Shown piece by piece: positions 19,393-28,334 of a stretch of 64,000 bases of DNA. Source of the stretch: Bacteroidales bacterium (GTDB taxonomy: Bacteria; Bacteroidota; Bacteroidia; Bacteroidales; Tenuifilaceae). Made by a program: the position numbers and the translations under genes. The stretch is from assembly GCA_013376985.1 (NCBI GenBank), contig JACABB010000027.1, positions 1-64,000 of the forward strand, written 5' to 3'. The notes under the pieces were generated by a model. The model saw only the letters and a program-made list of their open reading frames with translations, was not told where the DNA came from and did not search any database. The first letter of the stretch is position 1. Each line of letters starts with the position of its first letter.

Positions 19393-19830
19393 AGGTGAGT
19401 TATTTAATTAAAATGGTTTGACTTACAATAGCAAAAATAGATTAATAGAATGTATCTAAAAAACATGGCGATAAATAATGTTTAATAGTGATGCAGTTTT
19501 GCTGTGATGCAGTATACCTAATTTTTAGTTAATTTAAATAAGCGAGGGTTTTAAGTCAAATATCACCCAAACGGGGGATATGAAGTGTTATTTGTTTGAT
19601 TTAATTTTAGATTTTAATTATATGCATATCCGCTATAATATTTAATTATTCATCAATGCATATAATAATTAATTTACAGTCTATCCTGATTAAATAATAG
19701 TTATATAGATTACCAATTCTAATCTTATCAACTAACGCTAAATTTTGAATACAATATTCAAAAAGCAAATTTTTTAATCATGGCTTAGCTTACAATATTT
19801 TCTAACAAAAAAATACAAATAGTTATAATC
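19393..19830. other. AT-rich intergenic gap
   Basis: Very AT-rich 440-base region between the M14 gene and the radical-SAM gene. It probably contains both promoters. I see no repeat, RNA or short gene that I could defend. Confidence 0.4.
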
Positions 19831-20814
19831 ATGTGGTATAGCAGAATAAAACATATAAAAAGACATATATATGAATTTCTTCCGTATATAACCTTTAAGA
19901 AAATTTTTAATTTAATTTTTAATATAATAGAAAAGCATCTTAGAATTAGTAGTTTAAAAAGTTATCCAGTAGTTTTAAAAATAGATCCTAGTCCATTTTG
20001 CCAATTGAGTTGCCTTCACTGTAATCATAACGATTCGGAATACAATAAACAATTTAAATTCGAAGAGAATCTTTCTAAAGACAGCCTAATCAAAATTATT
20101 GAACCATTAAAAAAGTCATTAATATGGATATCTTTAAGCCACAGAGGAGAACCCTTTATGAACCCCCAATTATTAGATTTAATAGAATACATTCACAAAA
20201 ACAACATTGCTGTTTCTTTGCCAACCAACTTTTCAATAAAATTAAATGATAATAAGATTGAAAGAATAGCAAAATCAGGGCTCGATAAATTATTTATATC
20301 TCTTGATGGGGCTTCACAAAAGACATACGAAAAATATAGAATTGGGGGAGACTTTGAACTTGTTCTTTCGAATGTAAAGAAGTTATCAAATTACAAAACT
20401 GAACATAACTTATCTCGTCCTAAAATAATTTGGAAATTTATTATTTTTGACTACAACACGCATGAAACAAATTTTGTTAAAAAAAATTACAAACTATTGG
20501 GTTTTGATTCTTATGAATTTCACTATAATAATAATGGAAATATCACAAAAGAATATAGAAACAAATGTGTTAATAATATGATAGAAAATAAAAAAAATTG
20601 TTTCTGGCTATGGCATGCAATGGTAATTCAATCCGATGGTCAAGTTAATCCATGCTGTAATGGGAAAAATTATAATATTGGAAATGCATTTGAATCAAAC
20701 CTTATTAACATTTGGAAAAACAATGTATATAAAAACCTTCGCAATGGATTCAAAAAAGATTATTTTCCCAATAATCTTCATGAATTTTGCAAAGGTTGTT
20801 ATCAAATGCATTGA
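19831..20814 (+). CDS. Radical SAM/SPASM domain protein
   Basis: CQLSCLHC (CxxxCxxC) coordinates the SAM-binding 4Fe-4S cluster, and SHRGEPFMNP is the downstream GGEP-like motif. The C-terminus has a SPASM-type cysteine set: CFWLWHAMVIQSDGQVNPCC, then CKGCYQMH. Such enzymes act on sugars, nucleotides or peptides. There is no precursor peptide or glycosyltransferase next to it, so no substrate can be proposed. Base composition is much more AT-rich than the neighbours (around 26-30 percent GC in sampled lines), and it is isolated, so recent acquisition or relic status is possible. Confidence 0.85.
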   Translation: MWYSRIKHIKRHIYEFLPYITFKKIFNLIFNIIEKHLRISSLKSYPVVLKIDPSPFCQLSCLHCNHNDSEYNKQFKFEENLSKDSLIKIIEPLKKSLIWISLSHRGEPFMNPQLLDLIEYIHKNNIAVSLPTNFSIKLNDNKIERIAKSGLDKLFISLDGASQKTYEKYRIGGDFELVLSNVKKLSNYKTEHNLSRPKIIWKFIIFDYNTHETNFVKKNYKLLGFDSYEFHYNNNGNITKEYRNKCVNNMIENKKNCFWLWHAMVIQSDGQVNPCCNGKNYNIGNAFESNLINIWKNNVYKNLRNGFKKDYFPNNLHEFCKGCYQMH

Positions 20815-21043
20815 TACTAAACATTACATAATCTGTAAGTTAAATCGGTATTACGTACCAACCACTTATTTGTTTAATTTCAACCAAGGTTCAATCCTTA
20901 ATCATTATTTTTTTGATTAAATCCCAATAGATTAGAACGAGCAATGTACTAAAAAGCGAAACTTTTCTACCTTCCACTTACACCTGCTCATCCTTCCAAC
21001 TCCCCTTTTTTATTACTAACTTTACCCCGTTTTAACAAAAGCC

Positions 21044-22219
21044 ATGAAACGAGTTGTTGTAGGATTATCGGGCGGTGTAGACTCCAGCGTTGCGGCATAT
21101 CTGCTTAAAGAGCAGGGGTATGAAGTGATTGGCATGTTCATGAAGAACTGGCACGATACTGTTGGTGTTTTACAGGGAGATTGCCCTTTTGATGACGATC
21201 GGAATTTTGCCGAGATGGTTGCTCGTAAGCTTAAAATCCCCTTTGAGTACGTTGACCTAAGCGATGAGTACCGCAAACGTGTTGTCGATTATATGTTTGA
21301 TGAGTACGCAAAGGGTCGTACCCCAAATCCTGATATTCTTTGCAATCGCGAGATTAAGTTTGATGCATTCATGAAGGCTGCCCTTAGCCTGAATGTCGAT
21401 TATGTTGCCACAGGTCATTACTGCCGAAAGGAAGAGATAGTAGTAAACGGTAAAACTTATTATAGGTTACTGGCGGGACTCGATCCCAATAAGGATCAAA
21501 GCTATTTTTTATGCCAGCTTAACCAGAGTCAACTAGAAAAGGCGTTATTCCCTATTGGCCATCTGCAAAAGCCCGAAGTTAGACGAATTGCTGCGGAACT
21601 AAACCTCGCAAGTGCCGACAGAAAGGATTCACAAGGGATATGCTTTGTGGGCAAGGTGGATTTACCCGTGTTTCTGCAACAAAAACTAACCGCTAAGAGC
21701 GGTAATATCATTGAGGTTGATAAGAATTATTACACAAATATTACCAATCCTAGTTCTGATGATTTAAGCGCATTGGCAAAGCCAATTACTTATAATCAGA
21801 AGGATGGAGAGGTAATTGGAAAACATCAGGGTGCACAATTCTTTACTATTGGGCAACGGAAAGGGTTGAATATTGGAGGTAAGGCAGAGCCTATGTTTGT
21901 AATTTCCACAGATATAGAGAGTAACATCGTTTACACAGGCATGGGGCAAGAACACCCAGGGTTATTCCGTAAAGGGTTATTTATTAACTCATCTGAGGTT
22001 CATTGGGTAAGACCAGACAGGGCATTAAAAAATGGCGAGAGCATTGAATTATTGGCAAGAATAAGGTATCGTCAACCATTACAAGAAGCAACGTTACATT
22101 GCCGTGAAAATGGCATCTACATAATCTTTAAAAATCCACAAAGGGGTGTAACCGCTGGTCAATTTGCCGCTTGGTATGATAATGATGAGCTAATTGGATC
22201 AGGAGTAATTGCGGAATAA
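21044..22219 (+). CDS. mnmA: tRNA-specific 2-thiouridylase
   Basis: Thiolates U34 of tRNA Lys, Glu and Gln. The PP-loop [10 protein letters not shown] is at residues 6-15. C100 ([11 protein letters not shown]) and C200 (SQGICFVG) are the two catalytic cysteines, and [14 protein letters not shown] and [10 protein letters not shown] belong to the C-terminal domains. The GHYCR and PNKDQSYFL motifs are also intact. Length 391 is slightly long owing to an insertion around residues 215-240. It stands alone; the upstream gap has a weak TAACTTTA -7-like element. Confidence 0.96.
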   Translation: MKRVVVGLSGGVDSSVAAYLLKEQGYEVIGMFMKNWHDTVGVLQGDCPFDDDRNFAEMVARKLKIPFEYVDLSDEYRKRVVDYMFDEYAKGRTPNPDILCNREIKFDAFMKAALSLNVDYVATGHYCRKEEIVVNGKTYYRLLAGLDPNKDQSYFLCQLNQSQLEKALFPIGHLQKPEVRRIAAELNLASADRKDSQGICFVGKVDLPVFLQQKLTAKSGNIIEVDKNYYTNITNPSSDDLSALAKPITYNQKDGEVIGKHQGAQFFTIGQRKGLNIGGKAEPMFVISTDIESNIVYTGMGQEHPGLFRKGLFINSSEVHWVRPDRALKNGESIELLARIRYRQPLQEATLHCRENGIYIIFKNPQRGVTAGQFAAWYDNDELIGSGVIAE

Positions 22220-22221
22220 TA

Positions 22222-22330
22222 GTTGATGGTTGACAGTTGATGGTATAAAGACCTCTATTACATATTTTTAAAAAATCTAGCCCCTTTTTACTTTCTACTC
22301 ACAACTTTCCACTTTTAACTTCTCACTTTC
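22222..22330. repeat. TTGAC/AACTTTCCACTTTT simple-sequence family
   Basis: Short tandem words GTTGATGGTTGACAGTTGATGG (22222-22243) and pyrimidine-rich AACTTTCCACTTTTAACTT (about 22301-22319) lie around the end of the nucleotidyltransferase gene. The same family occurs at 28,088-28,140 and 31,083-31,160, with hints at 20,955-21,008. These are degenerate repeats scattered between genes. Confidence 0.5.
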
Positions 22331-23046
22331 CCCTTCAAAAACTCCTCTGCAACAGGGATGCTATCTGGTTTACCAACGTCAACCACAAAATTACTGCTAA
22401 CATCGTATCCACTGATAATGTATTTAACACACAAATTCAAGTAGATATCGATAATTGAAAAAGCACCTACAGCTTTGGTCAAATTGAATATTTCGGGATT
22501 GATAACATGAATACCTGCAAATGCATATTCGGTAAGCGATTCGCGGCTACTATCAGGAATAATCTGTTTATTCGTTAACTTATTTTTCCAGCCCGAAAGT
22601 TTCATCTCATTATCGAACAGAAATACCCTTGACGATTCCCTTTTACCTACTGCTAATGTTGCTATTGCACAGGACTTAGAGTGAGATTGATAAATACTAT
22701 GCAAATCAATATCTGTAAGAATATCAACATTATGCACTAAAAATGGGGCATCACCATCAAGCAATTTAGCGGCATGGAATATTCCACCTCCAGTATCGAG
22801 TAACCTATCCGACTCGTCTGAAATGTATATTGTGGTTCCAAAATCCCTGCTTTGAATAAACGATATTAGCATCGGCGAAAAATGGTGAGTATTAACAACA
22901 ATCTCATCAAATCCGCTCTCAACAAGTTTTTTAATTGTATGCTCAAGTAAAGTAATACCACCAACCTCAACCAGTGCTTTTGGTCTATCATCGGTAAAAG
23001 GTTTTAGCCTTGTTCCTAGGCCTGCTGCAAGAATCATCGCTTTCAT
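22315..23046 (-). CDS. Sugar-1-phosphate nucleotidyltransferase (MurU-like)
   Basis: The start MKAMILAAGLGTRLKPFTDDRPKAL is the classic nucleotidyltransferase signature. TGGGIFHA and NVDILTDID give the metal-binding aspartate. Length 243 and the neighbour with an AmgK-type kinase domain suggest MurNAc-1-phosphate uridylyltransferase activity in cell-wall recycling; mannose-1-P guanylyltransferase or a related sugar is the alternative. The zinc-ribbon gene ends 12 bases before this ATG, which suggests cotranscription with it. Confidence 0.75.
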   Translation of the reverse strand: MKAMILAAGLGTRLKPFTDDRPKALVEVGGITLLEHTIKKLVESGFDEIVVNTHHFSPMLISFIQSRDFGTTIYISDESDRLLDTGGGIFHAAKLLDGDAPFLVHNVDILTDIDLHSIYQSHSKSCAIATLAVGKRESSRVFLFDNEMKLSGWKNKLTNKQIIPDSSRESLTEYAFAGIHVINPEIFNLTKAVGAFSIIDIYLNLCVKYIISGYDVSSNFVVDVGKPDSIPVAEEFLKGKVRS

Positions 23047-23058
23047 GTGGATACTCTT

Positions 23059-23172
23059 TTACTTATTTTTAGTGGGTTTACAAAGTTTCTTTTCCTTGTT
23101 CGATGTGCCGCCACAATTCTTACAAATATATAGAGCATCTTTCCCTTTGGTATTCTTCCCTTTCTTGCACAT
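23059..23172 (-). CDS. 37-residue zinc-ribbon protein
   Basis: A very short gene: MCKKGKNTKGKDALYICK, then NCGGTSNKEKKLCKP and a basic tail to a TAA at 23059. The cysteines C17 and C20 form a CxxC, with C2 and C31 as further possible ligands. High lysine content and the ribbon suggest RNA or protein binding. I recall similar mini-proteins in anaerobes, but not a function. It ends 12 bases before the nucleotidyltransferase ATG. Too small for standard gene callers, hence easily missed. Confidence 0.6.
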   Translation of the reverse strand: MCKKGKNTKGKDALYICKNCGGTSNKEKKLCKPTKNK

Positions 23173-23230
23173 AATGAACTTATTATTATGAATATCCGTT
23201 TTGATTACTATTTCAATAAACAAACATAGT

Positions 23231-23331
23231 TGTCATTCCGGGCGAAGTCCCGGAATCTGGATATAAACAATGGGATTCCTGCATTCGCAGGAACCGAGCG
23301 CATTTTGCGAGTTCGCCGTAAGGCAATGACA
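23231..23331. repeat. 101-base structured repeat with TGTCATT ends
   Basis: TGTCATT and AATGACA form short terminal inverted repeats. Inside are two hairpins, TTCCGGG/CCCGGAA and TTCCTGC/GCAGGAA, and a GCGAGTTCGC segment also found in the junction repeats at 29.2 kb. It has the form of a MITE or REP-like unit inserted between the kinase-RapZ gene and the zinc-ribbon gene. Confidence 0.65.
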
Positions 23332-23375
23332 GTACAGAGGTTTGATTTTGTTATTTAAATGGACACTCATATTTA

Positions 23376-24818
23376 TTATTTTCTATTTAACTCTCTATGC
23401 GAAACCCTGATATTTACTTTTGGAAAATCTTTTAACATATCTGCCAGTCGATTTGCACAGTAAACCGATCTATGCTGTCCGCCCGTGCACCCAAAACCAA
23501 CCGAAATATATTTAAACCCGCGCTGCGTGTAATTCTCAACTGCATTCCGAATCAGCTCATAAGCATTATTCATAAAGATATCAACCTCGGGTCTAGCCTT
23601 TAAATACTCAGCAACGGGTGAATCAAGACCAGTTAATTCTTTATACTTTGCCAGTCTTCCCGGATTTTGAAGTGCTCTACAATCGAAAATAAAACCGCCA
23701 CCATGTTCAACATTTGGGGTTGGGTAGCCATTTTTTAACGAAAAACTTGTGATATCGATAGTTAAACCCTCTTGCAACTCTGTTTGTTCAAATCTTAACC
23801 GATAAATCTCTACGACCTCATGCAATATACCCGATAAGTAATTGATATTTAAATCACTAAAATCTGACTTTAGAATTTGAGCAATATTTTCAATTGCAGG
23901 AGGAATGCTTTGCAAAAAATGTGCTTTCCCCTCAAAGTAACCCCTATAACCGTAAGCACCAAGCGTTTGAATTACACGAAACAGGACGAAAGCAGGAAAT
24001 CGCTTCTTTAGCAGATTAACATCTACCTTTTTCTTACTACTCAACTCCGCTAAATAGAAATCGAAAAGCAAATCCTTTTGCGATTGGGGTATTGAAGCCT
24101 TAGCCTGATATAAAAACGATGCCACATCGTATAGGCAAGGGCCTTTCCTTCCTCCTTGATAATCGATAAAGAATAGCTCATTATCCTTAACCATGATGTT
24201 ACGTGATTGAAAATCGCGGTAATGGAAGTAAACCATCTCATCATCAAGAAGGTAATTAGCGAATGATTCAAAATCATCCTCCAACTTCTCCTCATCGAAA
24301 ATTACGCCGGTGGGTTTTAGAAATGAGTACTTAAAGTAGTTAAAGTCCCACATCACCGATCTTCTATCGAAAATCTGCTTGGGGTAACATTTACTAAAAT
24401 CTAAACCATCTGCACCATCTATTTGAAAACGAACGAGATGAGACAATGATGATTTAAAATATCCCATCATCTTTTCATTATACTCACTATTCGCTAAATG
24501 ACAGGAAAGCGATGAATAAAGCGTAGTATCTCCTAAATCGGAAATTAGATAGTATTGTTGATTTTCGGAGATTGAAAGTAAATTAGGAACATTTAACCCC
24601 TTTGAGAGAAAATGACGAGATAGAGAAAAAAATGCCACATTCTCGTTCACATCAGCATTATAGGCACCAATTACTGAATTATTGCTACCAGTTAAGCGAA
24701 AGTATTGCCTACTAGAACCCGATTTGGGTAACGAAACTATTTCATCGGGTTGATGCTTATACAAACCTGAATAAAGGTTGGTAAGTACCTTAATATGCTC
24801 ATTTTTAAAATCGCTCAT
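23376..24818 (-). CDS. Fusion of aminoglycoside-phosphotransferase-type kinase and RapZ C-terminal domain
   Basis: Residues 1-310 are an APH-fold kinase like AmgK, the cell-wall amino sugar kinase: YFHYRDFQSRNIMVKD (catalytic loop, HxDxxxxN in the form YRDFQSRN) and LFFIDYQGGRKGPCLYDVAS (metal-binding DYQ). Residues about 345-480 match the RapZ C-terminal domain: SFSLKNGYP, FDCRALQNPGR, LTGLDSPVAEYL, RGFKYISVGFGCTGGQHRSVYCA. In E. coli RapZ this domain binds glucosamine-6-phosphate and controls amino-sugar synthesis; the ATPase half of RapZ is absent here. The start codon is 9 bases from the upstream DUF554 gene, and the MurU-like gene is nearby. Confidence 0.82.
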   Translation of the reverse strand: MSDFKNEHIKVLTNLYSGLYKHQPDEIVSLPKSGSSRQYFRLTGSNNSVIGAYNADVNENVAFFSLSRHFLSKGLNVPNLLSISENQQYYLISDLGDTTLYSSLSCHLANSEYNEKMMGYFKSSLSHLVRFQIDGADGLDFSKCYPKQIFDRRSVMWDFNYFKYSFLKPTGVIFDEEKLEDDFESFANYLLDDEMVYFHYRDFQSRNIMVKDNELFFIDYQGGRKGPCLYDVASFLYQAKASIPQSQKDLLFDFYLAELSSKKKVDVNLLKKRFPAFVLFRVIQTLGAYGYRGYFEGKAHFLQSIPPAIENIAQILKSDFSDLNINYLSGILHEVVEIYRLRFEQTELQEGLTIDITSFSLKNGYPTPNVEHGGGFIFDCRALQNPGRLAKYKELTGLDSPVAEYLKARPEVDIFMNNAYELIRNAVENYTQRGFKYISVGFGCTGGQHRSVYCANRLADMLKDFPKVNIRVSHRELNRK

Positions 24819-24827
24819 GTTACAAAA

Positions 24828-25505
24828 TTATCCGAAAAAGTAAATCAAAGGTACAATGTAAATCAAGGCTGTGATAAAATCAATTACAAATATCTTTTTA
24901 ATATCTAAAATATTGATTGACATACCTACTAGGAGTATCCCTCCAACAGCCGAAAGTTCAGTTATCATTACCTGATTAAAGCTACCACCCAACGAACTCG
25001 CCAATAGCGTAATTGCTCCTTGATAAATAAGTATTGGCAACGCAGAAAAAATCACACCAACACCCAGCGATGCAGCAAAGGCAATTGAAGCAATTCCATC
25101 CATCAGACTTTTTATGAAAAGAAGCTTTGGTTCGCTTCCAAGTCCATCCTCAATTGAACCAAGTATTGCCACTGGTCCCATGCAAAAGAGTAAAGATGCA
25201 ACAATAAAACCTTCTGAAAACCTATTTCCTTTCAGGTTAAACCTGCTTTGTAGATAATCTCCAAGCCTATCGGTTCTTTTTTGAAGTTCCAGTAATGCCC
25301 CTGTTAATGCTCCAAGTATCAAACTAAAAACAATTAGAAGTGCATGCTCAGTTTTCAATACCATTGAAAAACCAAGATATAAAGTAAATAGACCTAAAAC
25401 TTGGAATAGTAAATCTACAACTCTTTGAGGTAATATCGATTTAAATTTCAAACCAATAGCCCCACCCACGATAATCGCACCAAAATTTACAATTGTCCCT
25501 ACCAT
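24828..25505 (-). CDS. DUF554 family membrane protein
   Basis: About seven membrane helices with glycine-rich packing; GTIVNFGAIIVGGAIGL near the start and FCMGPVAILGSIEDGL in the middle are typical of DUF554. I use the ATG at 25505; a TTG four codons earlier is unlikely. Function is not known; a transport role is suggested by the fold only. It is nine bases from the kinase-RapZ fusion gene, so they probably share a transcript. Confidence 0.85.
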   Translation of the reverse strand: MVGTIVNFGAIIVGGAIGLKFKSILPQRVVDLLFQVLGLFTLYLGFSMVLKTEHALLIVFSLILGALTGALLELQKRTDRLGDYLQSRFNLKGNRFSEGFIVASLLFCMGPVAILGSIEDGLGSEPKLLFIKSLMDGIASIAFAASLGVGVIFSALPILIYQGAITLLASSLGGSFNQVMITELSAVGGILLVGMSINILDIKKIFVIDFITALIYIVPLIYFFG

Positions 25506-25702
25506 TTTTTTCGTCAAACCTAATAATTTTATCCATCAGCATTACTAATTCTATGAATAAAAGTATCCATTTAATGCACATTTAGGTCTATTTATTAACA
25601 AATCCTTGCCCTTATTGCTGGAATATAGTAAATTTGAAAGCATGTATGGGCAATTTTGTTAAGTGCGAAATGAGTTCACAAGCCTATTGATAAAAGATAA
25701 TT

Positions 25703-26188
25703 ATGACTGTTGATGAGAAAATATTTCATACTTTAAAGGAAGCTTTTCCATCATTAAAATTAATGAAAGATGATTTCTACTTAATCGGTTCAGCTGCACT
25801 AATTTTATCTGGAATAAAAATCGAAAATATTTATGATTTAGATATTTTAGTAAGTGACAGAGACGCTGATTTTTTAATGGCAGAATGGGGAAATCGCAGA
25901 ATAATAGGACATGCTCCAAAGGACAATGAATTATTTTCTTCAAAATTTGCTAGGTATAAATTCTCCGAATTGGACATAGAAATATTGGGAGAACTTAAAG
26001 TAAACAAAATGGGCGTTTGGGAGAGACTTGAAATATCAGACAGCCAATCGATTACAATTGATGATTTTGAAATTAAAACACCAACGTTAAACGAACAAAA
26101 AAGAATTCTCCAACTCTTTGGCAGAAAAAAAGATAAGGATAGGTTGAAACTTATTGACAAAAAGTTATCTGATTCATATGTATTTTAG
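25703..26188 (+). CDS. Nucleotidyltransferase-fold protein
   Basis: A 161-residue protein. IGSAALILSG followed by DLDILVSD fits the pol-beta-type GSxxL...DxD metal motif seen in MNT antitoxins and AbiEii/AbiGii toxins. The C-terminus (TPTLNEQKRILQLFGRKKDKDRLKLIDK) resembles the helical end of small nucleotidyltransferases. No HEPN partner lies adjacent. It begins the accessory stretch. A hairpin AGCCT/AACCC with GGGTT/AGGCT follows the gene at about 26212-26240 and is probably its terminator. Confidence 0.65.
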   Translation: MTVDEKIFHTLKEAFPSLKLMKDDFYLIGSAALILSGIKIENIYDLDILVSDRDADFLMAEWGNRRIIGHAPKDNELFSSKFARYKFSELDIEILGELKVNKMGVWERLEISDSQSITIDDFEIKTPTLNEQKRILQLFGRKKDKDRLKLIDKKLSDSYVF

Positions 26189-26378
26189 AAAACCAAAGGA
26201 ATCCCGATAACAGCCTCTAAAACCCAGCGGGGTTAAGGCTCGGATAGGTTTTTAGGTAATATTTAAGTTATAGTTTTAACAAGAAACAAAGTTGCTGCCT
26301 AGCACTAACTGCCGTTTTTCAGCAGCAAACGATATAATTTGTATTTTAACTTATGTACAAGATATTTTCTGATTATGA

Positions 26379-26430
26379 AATGTCCATGTTGATAAAGAAC
26401 ACCAAACGCAATGATTAAAACATGGACATT
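26379..26430. repeat. 12-base inverted repeat with 28-base loop
   Basis: AATGTCCATGTT (26379-26390) and AACATGGACATT (26419-26430) are perfect inverted repeats, about 85 bases ahead of the 26513 gene. A second pair, TTGCTGC (26292-26298) and GCAGCAA (26332-26338), lies upstream. Operator or RNA hairpin. The remainder of the 26189-26512 gap is AT-rich with nothing else seen. Confidence 0.5.
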
Positions 26431-26512
26431 CCATCTGAGTTTAGGTAATTAATCTCATTCAAAGAAAAATAGTAACCAATTTTATATTAATTATTTATAA
26501 AATTTTACACGG

Positions 26513-26971
26513 ATGAAATTTGAACTGATGACCAAAGATGAATGCATAGACTTCATCGAATTCAATATAACTGGCGATAGCGAAAATTATAATAAATGCG
26601 ACGAGGAATCACTTTACCTCAACGGTAATTTATTTAACATTTTCGCAGGATGTTTTGAACGTAGCAACCATCTGTTTGAGTTTATAGGTCAAACAATGTA
26701 TAATAGCCGTAAATTCATTCCGTTACAAAACGAGCTGAACGATAATCTGGAAAAACTAATTGCTATAAATAGCCAGAAGGAATTTAAGACTTACCTATCT
26801 GGCATTTTCATGGGTCGTGAGCTGATGAATCAGTTTAATCAGATAGATTCCGAATACGAGAAACACTGGCGTGGATATATTCGCAGGTGGATTAGAATTA
26901 ATAGAGGCCTTAATAAATTGATTAACCGCTGTATTGAGGAGGATCGAGTGCTTTGGGTTATTGGTTATTAG
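26513..26971 (+). CDS. Unrecognised 152-residue protein
   Basis: A soluble, mixed-charge protein without signal peptide or membrane segment. The C-terminal half is helical and rich in arginine (EKHWRGYIRRWIRINRGLNKLINRCI). No family was recognised. Codon usage and composition look like coding sequence, and its stop overlaps the convergent pdxB 3' end by 14 bases. It could be a small accessory protein; no function is proposed. Confidence 0.6.
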   Translation: MKFELMTKDECIDFIEFNITGDSENYNKCDEESLYLNGNLFNIFAGCFERSNHLFEFIGQTMYNSRKFIPLQNELNDNLEKLIAINSQKEFKTYLSGIFMGRELMNQFNQIDSEYEKHWRGYIRRWIRINRGLNKLINRCIEEDRVLWVIGY

Positions 26972-28058
26972 TCATGAATCCTAAATTCTCCAACCCTTTA
27001 GTAAAACGTATACTTGGTAATTCGTAAGCCGAAAACTCACGTCTAAAACTGTATTCGTTTCTTATCTTCTCAAAATCGCCTGGATTATTTCTGAACACCG
27101 TATCGTCATTAGTAATACTATATGTTTTTGCGACAGCACTCTCCAAATCAACAAACGAATTAAGTACAATATTAGTACTTGTTGGATCAGGTGTTGGACA
27201 CCAAGGTTCTAATCCAAAGCCAAAATATTTGCTTAAAGCATCAACCACCATTTTTGTTCCGTTAACCTTGCCTTCGAGGGAGTAACCGGCAATATGCGGA
27301 GTGGCAATATCAATATATTTAACGATTTCCGATGATACTTTTGGTTCGCCCTCCCAAACATCCAATGCAGAAGCAATAACTTTACCCGATTTAATAGACT
27401 TCACCAAACTTGATGTTTCAACAACTTCGCCCCTAGATGAATTTATGATGATTACGTTCGGCTTAATCACTTCAAAAAATTTATCATTTGCCAAATGGTA
27501 AGTAGCATCTGCACCAGAATGATTCAGTGGTACATGAAACGTAATGATATCGGACCTTTGTGTGATTGTTGCAAAATCGACAAATTCTGAGAGGTTCTCA
27601 TTCCTTTTGCGAGGTGGATCACAGCACAATACGTTCATTCCCAATGCTTCGCCTGCTTTAGCAATTTTATTACCAACATTTCCAACCCCAACTACCCCTA
27701 GCGTTTTACCTTTCAATGAGATGTTTTTTGCCTGAGATATTTGTAAAAGCGCACAAACCACCCACTGCAAAACACCTCCAGAGTTGCAACCTGGGGCGGT
27801 AGCCCAAACAATACCCTTTGTATTGCAATAATTTGTATCGATATGATCGTACCCAATTGTTGCCGAGCCGATGAATTTCACCTTTGAACCCTCAAGTAGT
27901 TCAGCATTGCAGTTGGTTCTTGTTCTTACAAGAAGTGCATCGGCATCCTTTACAATCTCCCGACTAATCTTACTTCCGGGTAGATATAAAACTTCATCGA
28001 AGAAAGGTTCTAAAACCCCTTTTAGGTATGGAATATTTATATCGGCTACAAGTTTCAT
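26958..28058 (-). CDS. pdxB: Erythronate-4-phosphate dehydrogenase
   Basis: D-2-hydroxyacid dehydrogenase of the DXP-dependent vitamin B6 pathway. MKLVADINIPY and FIGSATIGYDHID are PdxB-type; GCNSGGVLQWVVCAL precedes the NAD motif GVVGVGNVGNKIAKAG. The catalytic R, E and H are in INSSRGEVV, DVWEGEP and ATPHIAGYS. The C-terminal dimerisation region (about 285-366) that separates PdxB from other dehydrogenases is present. It lies among accessory genes but looks chromosomal. Convergent and overlapping with the unknown gene. Confidence 0.94.
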   Translation of the reverse strand: MKLVADINIPYLKGVLEPFFDEVLYLPGSKISREIVKDADALLVRTRTNCNAELLEGSKVKFIGSATIGYDHIDTNYCNTKGIVWATAPGCNSGGVLQWVVCALLQISQAKNISLKGKTLGVVGVGNVGNKIAKAGEALGMNVLCCDPPRKRNENLSEFVDFATITQRSDIITFHVPLNHSGADATYHLANDKFFEVIKPNVIIINSSRGEVVETSSLVKSIKSGKVIASALDVWEGEPKVSSEIVKYIDIATPHIAGYSLEGKVNGTKMVVDALSKYFGFGLEPWCPTPDPTSTNIVLNSFVDLESAVAKTYSITNDDTVFRNNPGDFEKIRNEYSFRREFSAYELPSIRFTKGLENLGFMTNNQ

Positions 28059-28087
28059 TGCAAAAGTTTGTGTAAAGATAGTAATTT

Positions 28088-28140
28088 GTTAGTTGACAGT
28101 GGAAAGTTGAGAGTTGACAGTGGGAAGTGGGGAGTTGGAA
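28088..28140. repeat. AGTTGACAGTGGAAAG simple repeat
   Basis: Tandem words AGTTGACAGTGGAAAGTTGAGAGTTGACAGTGGGAAG-like upstream of pdxB. Same family as 22,222-22,330 and 31,083-31,160. Its reverse complement reads CAACTTTCCACT. Confidence 0.5.
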
Positions 28141-28154
28141 GGGTTTGGGCGGGG

Positions 28155-28171
28155 TATCGCAAAATGCGATA
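28155..28171. repeat. Variant of the TCGCAAWTTGCGA palindrome
   Basis: TATCGCA and TGCGATA around AAA; related to the palindromes at 4259, 31,067 and 35,300. Confidence 0.5.
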
Positions 28172-28255
28172 GTTTGGAATTTTGTTTTTAAGATGTGTGT
28201 TTCGAATTTTTTAAAAGTACGGAAATCTAGTGTTTATTTGATGAGGTAGATTCGC

Positions 28256-28302
28256 TAATTGAGTATTTTGCGAGTCCGCTGAAAGCAATCTGCAACAAAC
28301 GG
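28256..28302. repeat. Junction repeat, copy c (3' of abi)
   Basis: TAATTGAG..TTTTGCGAGTCCGCTGAAAGCAATC and the following CA.C.AACGGG correspond base for base with 29266-29315, which lies 3' of parE. Both copies are 30 or so bases beyond the stop of their gene on the minus strand. A shorter relative is inside the 23,231-23,331 element. Confidence 0.55.
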
Positions 28303-28334
28303 GTGGTTTACCCACGTATTGTAGCCTGTAGCGT

